From an uncultured Clostridia bacterium (GTDB taxonomy: Bacteria > Bacillota > Clostridia > Christensenellales > DTU072): DNA of 64,000 bases. The stretch is from positions 758,386 through 822,385 of the forward strand of contig CAMOOO010000001.1 in the NCBI GenBank assembly GCA_946621465.1, given 5' to 3'. A model generated the notes under the pieces. The model saw only the letters and a list, made by a program, of their open reading frames with translations. It was not told the origin of the DNA and ran no database searches. Positions 36,384 to 42,175 of the stretch are shown here, in pieces (position 1 is the stretch's first letter; each line of letters begins with the position of its first letter). A program made the position numbers and the translations under genes.

Positions 36384-37811
36384 CTACTTCCCCCACGGTT
36401 TTATTCCATAATTATTTCGAGCCCTTTCTGCGTTTTTAGCCTGTGATTCTTCATCACATTTTTTTTGGTATTCTTTGTAACCTGTAGTTGAGATATAGTA
36501 CTCTTTACCATTGCAATCTCTCTTTTTGAATAATCCAACATACTCCTTTGCTTGTTTTGAATTATCTTTTTTTAACAGAGAAAAAACATCTTTTGTTATA
36601 GCAATTTCTGTTTTGCAACCTTCCCTACTGGTGCCAGCTACATCATCCTCCGCGATATCTCCCAATTTAACAGTCTCACCCATAACAACATTAAATTTAC
36701 GACCGCGCATTCCAATTCTTGTGGCAAATATTACTCCTACCGCACATCCTATACCAATATCCAACCTGTTTGTTTCTCGATCACCATTATTGTCGTCAAC
36801 CATATCAATCATTCGCATTGCCGCAGAAATAGCCCTAACTATATTGCTCTTTGATTCTCCGTGAAATGAATTAAATAATGCAGATTCTCTATCTCCTTGA
36901 AATTGCACATGGACACCCTCTTCTTTGCGTACTGATTTATTCATCCCGCAAAGAACATTTTGTGTCAGAACTTTAACAGCTGATAAATCACTAGTGTCTA
37001 CTCTATTGGTAAATCCTCTAATATCAGAAAACAAAATAATTGCTTGATCCATCCATTTCGAATTTTTCAAACTCAAATTTGTAAAATCAATTTTTGCTTT
37101 TGCTTCAAAAAACTGTATATCATTGAGATTCGTAGCATTGGCATGTTCTTTCGTTTTTTTCAACCAACTTTCCTTTCGATTTGCGTAAGTTGAACTAACT
37201 AAAGATTGGAGATCATCAATTGTTGTTTCATATACTGTTAGGTCATAATACTTTAAAGCTAATTCCGATGATAAGGAACCATTGCCATAAAAGATTGTTT
37301 TTACATCTTTACTCAAAATTTCAAATAAAGCTTTTGAGATTAATACTTTATTATCCTCACATTTTGATTGAAGTTTTGCTGCTCTATTTGCTGGAGAACC
37401 GATAGTGGTCATTTCTTCATATCCAGTTTCATTGTCAACAAATGAATACTCTGTATACTGCCCCCAATCCATACCGATTCCTATCGTAAATCTTTTCAAT
37501 GATTGATATTTCCCAATTGTATTTAAAGTCTCAGCTAATGCCTTGGAAAATACTATCAAGTCAATAATTGAAGAGATTTGTCTTTCGTTGTTAACTTCAT
37601 CACATTGTATGTAAAAGTGGTAACGAGATGTCGTAAATTTTTCTATTGCCAATCCGGATATTTCATTAGCAAAGTTTTCTAATGCCCAAGTATAAGCATC
37701 AAGAGCATGAAATGTCCGCCTTAAATCTTCGTGATTGTTTTCATCTTTTTTTATAATCGAATTTAAATTATTAATATTTATGTATAAATGAATTCCTTTA
37801 TATTTTTTCAC
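36384..37811 (-). CDS. Two-domain class III nucleotide cyclase, PycC-like
   Basis: A 475-residue soluble cyclase with two cyclase homology domains. Domain 1 (about 5-200) has lost the metal-binding aspartates (LYININNL; no GD pair) but keeps the second half, GSPANRAAKL with N142. Domain 2 (about 250-440) has both aspartates, D263 in LFSDIRGFT and D307 in FQGDRES, but lacks the Asn/Arg motif (GETVKLGDI instead). Together they could form one composite active site, as in mammalian C1/C2 adenylate cyclases. Linkage to a PycTM-like effector points to a cCMP or cUMP signal made on phage infection; the base specificity is not readable. Thirteen bases after the ATPase gene. Confidence 0.85.
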   Translation of the reverse strand: MKKYKGIHLYININNLNSIIKKDENNHEDLRRTFHALDAYTWALENFANEISGLAIEKFTTSRYHFYIQCDEVNNERQISSIIDLIVFSKALAETLNTIGKYQSLKRFTIGIGMDWGQYTEYSFVDNETGYEEMTTIGSPANRAAKLQSKCEDNKVLISKALFEILSKDVKTIFYGNGSLSSELALKYYDLTVYETTIDDLQSLVSSTYANRKESWLKKTKEHANATNLNDIQFFEAKAKIDFTNLSLKNSKWMDQAIILFSDIRGFTNRVDTSDLSAVKVLTQNVLCGMNKSVRKEEGVHVQFQGDRESALFNSFHGESKSNIVRAISAAMRMIDMVDDNNGDRETNRLDIGIGCAVGVIFATRIGMRGRKFNVVMGETVKLGDIAEDDVAGTSREGCKTEIAITKDVFSLLKKDNSKQAKEYVGLFKKRDCNGKEYYISTTGYKEYQKKCDEESQAKNAERARNNYGIKPWGK

Positions 37812-37824
37812 GTTTTCTTCTCCC

Positions 37825-39192
37825 TTATCCTTTCATTATTATTTTTAAATCCTCAACGGTAATAATGTTTGAATTATTAAGTTCTCCCTCGTACCAAAGT
37901 TTAGACAATGAATTTGTGTTTTTAACTCTTCCCTTTGCACGAGTAGGATGTGCGATTGAACTTATCCCATATCTGTCTTTTGTAATAATATTGATTTGAT
38001 CTCTTCTGAAATTATTATCCAGCAAGTTTACACTATGAGTTGTAAAAATTAACTGTGCATTTTTTGAATTTAATGTTTCATCGTTAAATGCATCTGTTAT
38101 CAGCTTGGGAAATTGATGATGCAAATTAGAATCAAGTTCATCTAAAAAAAGAATCCCGCCATTCTGTATTACATCAATAATATAAGCTAAATACTTGACA
38201 AGTTTTGCCTGTCCGGTACTTATTTTGCTTGTTGAATCAAAAACAGAGAAAGCAACGGTATCTGTTATGTTTGTTTTTAAAGGATCGTCATACACATTGT
38301 ACTCGATCACGACGTCCATTTTATATAAGCCATCATCCAACAATGCAAGAACTCCTGAACCTATATCAAGATTTGTTTTTTGTAATGCCTTAAAAATGCT
38401 TTCCGGATCCTTTTGACTTTCAACAGGAATCTCAAGTTTTGTCTTTTTTAACTGTAAAGATTTAATAGATTTATCGCTGTATTGCAATATTTTAGTAGCT
38501 TTTTCCAAAATATCAACATTATTGTCATAAATCTCTATAGAAGAAGTCCGGCTATTCCAATAATTTAACTGTTTAAACCAATTAATTACCGTTTTCCCAC
38601 TGGGACACACATCATCTTTTATATCTGAATTACAATTTGACAAGACCAAAACATTGGGTTTAATTTCAAAAAGATCTGCAAGCCGTTGGAATTCATCTGA
38701 AACAACGACAAATTGGTTTCCTATCCTTTCAAATAAGCATTTTATTTTTGCCAACTTTTTTCCGGTGGTTTCGACTCTTTGCCTTAAGCATTCATATTCA
38801 ACGCTGCAGTCCTTGATTTTAATTGTATAAATATAATAAGCATTGTTTGCAATAAACTCTACTTCAAAAAAAGTTGGAGTATCTACTGCAGATTCAAAAA
38901 ATGCAAATTGTTCATTGGCGTCTTTAAAAATATTACTTTTATCTCTGCTTGCCTCAGAGGAAAATAACACTAAATAACGAAGATATTTACATACACTTAA
39001 CAAATTCGATTTCCCAGATCCATTTGTTCCCAAAATCATACTGGATTTTAATAATCTTCCCTTATAGAGTGCAGGATTAACTTCAAATGAATTTTTTACA
39101 TAGTTTTCCTTTTCTTGTGGCGTAGCCAACATGGAAAACTCTTGTTCATTATAATAGCTCCTAAAATTTGAGAATTTAATTGATATAAGCAT
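37825..39192 (-). CDS. AAA/ABC-type ATPase (AAA_21, RloA/AbiL-like)
   Basis: A 455-residue ATPase of the SMC/ABC-like group common in phage defence. MLISIKFSNFRSY opens the fold; Walker A is GTNGSGKS (55-62), the signature-like motif ISTGQAKL (about 325), Walker B ILFLDELDSNL with catalytic Glu near 353, and the switch His in FTTHSV. No TOPRIM domain follows, so it is not an OLD nuclease. As first gene of the cyclase operon it may sense infection and control the cyclase, or be an independent abortive-infection ATPase; its usual partner RloB is absent. Confidence 0.82.
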   Translation of the reverse strand: MLISIKFSNFRSYYNEQEFSMLATPQEKENYVKNSFEVNPALYKGRLLKSSMILGTNGSGKSNLLSVCKYLRYLVLFSSEASRDKSNIFKDANEQFAFFESAVDTPTFFEVEFIANNAYYIYTIKIKDCSVEYECLRQRVETTGKKLAKIKCLFERIGNQFVVVSDEFQRLADLFEIKPNVLVLSNCNSDIKDDVCPSGKTVINWFKQLNYWNSRTSSIEIYDNNVDILEKATKILQYSDKSIKSLQLKKTKLEIPVESQKDPESIFKALQKTNLDIGSGVLALLDDGLYKMDVVIEYNVYDDPLKTNITDTVAFSVFDSTSKISTGQAKLVKYLAYIIDVIQNGGILFLDELDSNLHHQFPKLITDAFNDETLNSKNAQLIFTTHSVNLLDNNFRRDQINIITKDRYGISSIAHPTRAKGRVKNTNSLSKLWYEGELNNSNIITVEDLKIIMKG

Positions 39193-39218
39193 TTTTACTC
39201 CTTTGCAATTTGCGAATC

Positions 39219-39313
39219 GTCCATTTTCTTTCCATATGAGAAATTATATATTCTCCAACGCCAATTGTCAAGCATTTTGTCAAAATAAAAATAAAAATGT
39301 CCATTTTATTTCC
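39219..39313. promoter_or_regulatory. Direct repeats flanking the cyclase-operon promoter
   Basis: GTCCATTTTCTTTCC (39219-39233) and GTCCATTTTATTTCC (39299-39313) match at 14 of 15 positions and stand on either side of the promoter at 39243-39271. Paired direct sites around a promoter suggest a repressor or looping regulator. No dedicated regulator gene is adjacent. Confidence 0.45.
39243..39271 (-). promoter_or_regulatory. Consensus promoter of the ATPase-cyclase operon
   Basis: Minus-strand TTGACA (39271-39266) and TATAAT (39248-39243), spacer exactly 17: a perfect sigma-A consensus, 51 bases upstream of the ATPase start codon. It should be strong unless repressed. Confidence 0.85.
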
Positions 39314-39474
39314 AGTTCCTACGATATATATGACATTTCCTAAGAATTTCTCATGTTTAATGAGGCACACATCGCTCTCTTGACCCAACATCAAAAATGG
39401 TAAAGTTACTTTTTTTATAAAACAAATCTCCTTATCGGAATTAATTTATAGGTAAATCATATCAGTTAATAAAT

Positions 39475-39529
39475 ATAAACCTCATAAACCACAAATAATA
39501 TTGACATCGAGGTTTATATGGGATATACT
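39475..39529 (+). promoter_or_regulatory. Promoter and operator of the right-end ATPase gene
   Basis: TTGACA (39501-39506) and TATACT (39524-39529) are spaced by 17 bases. A perfect 9-base inverted repeat, ATAAACCTC (39475-39483) and GAGGTTTAT (39509-39517), overlaps the -35 box and spacer and would block RNA polymerase if bound. The start codon follows 23 bases later. Confidence 0.75.
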
Positions 39530-39552
39530 TATCTTATTCGATGGAGGTTTGT

Positions 39553-41337
39553 ATGACTATCGCTGAATTGACGCAGAAAATAAATGAACTGACACAAAAA
39601 ATAACAGAATATCCACAGGGATCAATCGTTCGTAAGACGATTAATGGAAAAGTGCGCTATTATTTACAATGGCGCGTAAACGGAAAAACACGTTCATCTT
39701 ACATTAAGGAAGCCGACATCGATAATATTCGTGAGCAAATTGCAGAAAGGAAAAAATTGGAAGAGCTACGAAAAGATCTACAGAAAGAGATCAATAATCT
39801 TTCTGCCATAGGTTCTTCTACTACGGATTTTTATACGAATGTTGTTGCCGGTAAAGAACTTGAAATTACAACTAATCAAGTCAAGGATTTCAAAACGCGC
39901 AGAGGCTTTCAAATGATACGGCGGTATCTTGAAATGGAAATATACGGAAGAGTTTTCATTCTGTACGGATTAAGGCGTACCGGTAAAACAACGATGCTTT
40001 TCCAAGCGATACGCAGCTTGCCTTTGGAAAAGACGGTCTATATTAAAATGCGCCCTTCGGACGACATGCGAATGCTGTACAAAGATCTCGACGTTCTCTT
40101 CAAAATGGGAATCCGCTATGTCTTTATTGACGAAATAACGCTTATGAATGATTTTATCGATACTGCCGCTTGTTTATCCGATATATATTGTCAGATGGGT
40201 ATGAAAATTGTAATTTCCGGCACAGATTCTTTGGGCTTTATTTTTGCCAATGCAAATCAATTATATGATCGTAATGTTATGTTGCGAACGTCGTTCATTC
40301 CCTTCCGCGAATATGTGAATTTACTCGACATCCATTCCATAGACCGTTATATCGAATACGGAGGAACTTTGCGGATAGAAAACATGGACTTCGATGATCC
40401 GGATAGCACATCGGATGATGTCTCCTTTCGTGATGATGAATCCACAAGAAAATATATTGATACTGCCATAAGCCGGAATATCCAACATTCGCTTGAAAAT
40501 GATCGTTTTGCGAGCAGATTCGGCGTCTTGCAAGAACTGTACGACAAAGGAGAACTGACAAACGTAATAAACCGCATCGTAGAGGATATGAACCATCGTT
40601 TTGTTTTGAACGTGGTGGTCAATCAATTCAAATCGCATGATCTGGGTTCGGCAAAATCATTATTATTAAAAAACCCGGATTCCAACATAAAGGATGTGCT
40701 TTATAATATCAACACCGAGGATGTTGTTGCTACCCTTAAAAAACTGATCGACATCAAAGAAAAAGAGGAACAGACAGTACCCATTACAGAAGCGCATATT
40801 GCCCAAATCAAACGGTATCTCTTTATGCTTGATCTTATTGTGGATTATCCCACTTTCTACGACAGTTATGCAAAAGTTGAACGTATTATTTTCACTCAAC
40901 CCGGCATGCGCTATTCCATTGCAAAAGCTTTGATATATGCATTGATGCAAGATGCCTATTTTATGTCACTTGCCAAAGAGGATCGGGACTTTATCTCCGA
41001 GAAAATTTTAGAGGATGTCAAAGGAAGAATGTTGGAAGATATAATAACCCTTGAATTCAACAAAACCCAACACAAAGCCTTTAAAGTTTGTTTCGTTGAT
41101 GGTGGTGAATTTGATATGGTAGTCACCTACGAGGACGGCGTGGAAATCTACGAAATAAAACACAGCGACAAAGCTATCCCCGAACAGGCGCACCATTTGT
41201 TCGATGAAGAAAAATGTGCATTTGTTGAACATACCTTCGGAAAGATCAAGGGTAAATATGTACTCTACCGAGGCAAATCAATGGAGTTGCAAGGAATACA
41301 ATATCGCAATATCGAAGAAGTCCTTTGTTCATTATAA
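39553..41337 (+). CDS. AAA ATPase with C-terminal nuclease-like domain
   Basis: A 594-residue protein, the only plus-strand protein gene of the element. Residues about 20-60 (GSIVRKTINGKVRYYLQWRVNG) resemble a DUF6788-type DNA-binding segment. An ATPase domain follows with Walker A LYGLRRTGKTTM (about 138-149) and Walker B YVFIDEI; the overall type is AAA_14/DUF4143. Near residues 515-545 a PD-(D/E)xK-like pattern appears: EFDMVV ... VEIYEIKHSDK. The ATG at 39553 is chosen because GGAGG lies 6 bases before it; the ATG 12 bases upstream overlaps that site. Such solitary ATPases are frequent in mobile elements; role unknown, possibly defence or toxin-like. Confidence 0.78.
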   Translation: MTIAELTQKINELTQKITEYPQGSIVRKTINGKVRYYLQWRVNGKTRSSYIKEADIDNIREQIAERKKLEELRKDLQKEINNLSAIGSSTTDFYTNVVAGKELEITTNQVKDFKTRRGFQMIRRYLEMEIYGRVFILYGLRRTGKTTMLFQAIRSLPLEKTVYIKMRPSDDMRMLYKDLDVLFKMGIRYVFIDEITLMNDFIDTAACLSDIYCQMGMKIVISGTDSLGFIFANANQLYDRNVMLRTSFIPFREYVNLLDIHSIDRYIEYGGTLRIENMDFDDPDSTSDDVSFRDDESTRKYIDTAISRNIQHSLENDRFASRFGVLQELYDKGELTNVINRIVEDMNHRFVLNVVVNQFKSHDLGSAKSLLLKNPDSNIKDVLYNINTEDVVATLKKLIDIKEKEEQTVPITEAHIAQIKRYLFMLDLIVDYPTFYDSYAKVERIIFTQPGMRYSIAKALIYALMQDAYFMSLAKEDRDFISEKILEDVKGRMLEDIITLEFNKTQHKAFKVCFVDGGEFDMVVTYEDGVEIYEIKHSDKAIPEQAHHLFDEEKCAFVEHTFGKIKGKYVLYRGKSMELQGIQYRNIEEVLCSL

Positions 41338-41481
41338 GTAAAAAAATATTCATTTCTTTGCACGGTAGCAAACAGACTTCTTGTCAACAAAATATGGCTG
41401 AGAAGAAATCAATTTGAGATCACAAATATAGGTTTGCAATGACTTAAAAAGGCTGTCCGGTTCTGCCTAAAACTGCCTAAT

Positions 41482-41535
41482 TTGGCTACATTGGCTACAC
41501 TTGGCTACACGAATTTTTCGAAAAAGTGTAGCCAT
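41482..41535. repeat. TTGGCTACA repeats at the right end (integrase arm-site candidates)
   Basis: Direct copies at 41482-41490, 41491-41499 and 41501-41509; an inverted copy with one mismatch (TGTAGCCAT) at 41527-41535 makes a long hyphenated palindrome with the third copy. The 9-mer is the same as at the left end (20480-20624). Further inside, TTCCTATTTA/TAAATAGGAA (41564-41588) is a perfect 10-base inverted repeat. No gene lies in 41338-41635. Confidence 0.7.
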
Positions 41536-41635
41536 TGACGATTTTAAGAAAAAAAGTAGCAGTTTCCTATTTATTATATAAATAGGAAGAAAAACGATTT
41601 TTGCAGAGAGCACATCCCTGCGTTCTTTGTGTTTA

Positions 41636-41683
41636 TCCTTGGTAAGGACGGGGTCGGCAGTTCAAATCTGCCTAGCAGCTCCA
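41636..41683 (+). pseudogene. 3' half of tRNA-Thr, right attachment site (attR)
   Basis: Forty-eight bases identical to 20346-20393 of the intact tRNA-Thr: anticodon loop to CCA. It begins with the core TCCTTGGTAAGGA shared with the left 5' half. It is the displaced 3' half of the host tRNA gene broken by the element and cannot make a tRNA. Confidence 0.88.
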
Positions 41684-41688
41684 AACAA

Positions 41689-41718
41689 AAAGGCTATCCG
41701 TAAATGGATGGCCTTTTT
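41689..41718 (+). terminator. Terminator behind the displaced tRNA 3' half
   Basis: Stem AAAGGCTATCC / GGATGGCCTTT with one mismatch, loop GTAAAT, then T run. Closely related to the terminator at 42050-42078 behind the second tRNA remnant. Confidence 0.8.
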
Positions 41719-41778
41719 GTTTGGAACCGGATATTTGCCTGCCGACTCCGGACATACCAAGGACAAATTATAAGGGGC

Positions 41779-41853
41779 CCCCGTAAAGCAGATGCTTTAC
41801 GGGGATAAGGAGGAACCGAGCATAAAACGCGGGTGCAAGTGACAGCTTGCACC
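41779..41853. other. Two strong hairpins between tRNA remnants
   Basis: CCCCGTAAAGC-AGAT-GCTTTACGGGG (41779-41804) and GGTGCAAG-TGACAG-CTTGCACC (41832-41853) are perfect stems of 11 and 8 bases. No gene overlaps them. They may belong to a repetitive element or a structured RNA; no T tract follows. Confidence 0.5.
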
Positions 41854-41878
41854 TGCGAAAAAACGAGAGTTCCGACGC

Positions 41879-42044
41879 AAGGACGGGGTCGGAGTTTGAG
41901 CGCGCCAAAATTGTCGCCCTTGCGCTTTTCGCGCAGCATTGCTCCGCAATGAACTCAAACTCTCCATTCATCGCTTGCCGAATAAATGCTTGCGCGCTTC
42001 TTCGTCTGCGCTCGAACTCAGTTCAAATCTGCCTAGCAGCTCCA
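41879..42044 (+). pseudogene. Second tRNA-Thr 3' remnant, interrupted by a 126-bp insertion
   Basis: AAGGACGGGGTCGG (41879-41892) and the 26 bases at 42019-42044 (CAGTTC ... CTCCA) are consecutive pieces of the tRNA-Thr 3' half. They are separated by 126 bases (41893-42018) whose ends AGTTTGAGCGC and GCGCTCGAACT form an 11-base inverted repeat with one mismatch. This looks like a miniature inverted-repeat insertion into an older att scar. Confidence 0.6.
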
Positions 42045-42049
42045 AACAA

Positions 42050-42078
42050 AAAGCTATCCAATCTCGGATAGCTTTTTT
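42050..42078 (+). terminator. Terminator behind the second tRNA remnant
   Basis: Perfect stem AAAGCTATCC / GGATAGCTTT, loop AATCTC, followed by TTT. Probably the original terminator of the tRNA-Thr gene before integrations. Confidence 0.85.
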
Positions 42079-42146
42079 AAACAACTTGGTTTTGAACCGT
42101 CGAGTTCGAACGTCACCAAGGATTATTTTACACATGGGTTTTTTGT

Positions 42147-42175
42147 GAGGAGTAAGTTTTTTTGGCTTACTCCTC
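42147..42175. other. Hairpin over the stop codon of the InlB-repeat gene
   Basis: GAGGAGTAAG (42147-42156) and CTTACTCCTC (42166-42175) form a perfect 10-base inverted repeat that contains the TAA stop of the minus-strand giant gene. No T run follows on the minus strand, so it may stabilise the mRNA 3' end more than terminate. Confidence 0.5.

Larger units (their letters stand above)
20245..41648. mobile_element. 21.4 kb integrative element in tRNA-Thr carrying two defence operons
   Basis: The ends are set by the repeated core TCCTTGGTAAGGA (20245-20257 and 41636-41648; 21391 bases apart), flanked outside by the 5' half (left) and the 3' half (right) of one tRNA-Thr gene. Inside lie a tyrosine integrase, an excisionase-like protein, a TnpV-like protein, arm-site-like repeats at both ends, iteron-like repeats, Fic, a type I restriction system with HEPN/TIR/HNH add-ons, a Pycsar-like operon and an AAA ATPase. 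Much of it is visibly more AT-rich than the flanks. No relaxase, conjugation or phage structural gene is present, so if mobile it would be an integrative mobilisable element or satellite. Confidence 0.85.

Noticed and set aside
37825..39192. OLD-family nuclease
   Set aside because: The ATPase lacks the C-terminal TOPRIM domain and ends soon after the switch histidine.
39176..39394. 72-codon minus-strand open frame upstream of the ATPase gene
   Set aside because: It covers the promoter and the direct repeats and overlaps the ATPase start; no ribosome site.
20245..41648. Prophage or conjugative element
   Set aside because: No capsid, terminase, tail, relaxase or type IV secretion gene is present between the attachment sites.
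41694..42148. Several short open frames on both strands in the tRNA scar region
   Set aside because: They overlap tRNA pieces, terminators and hairpins and have no ribosome sites.
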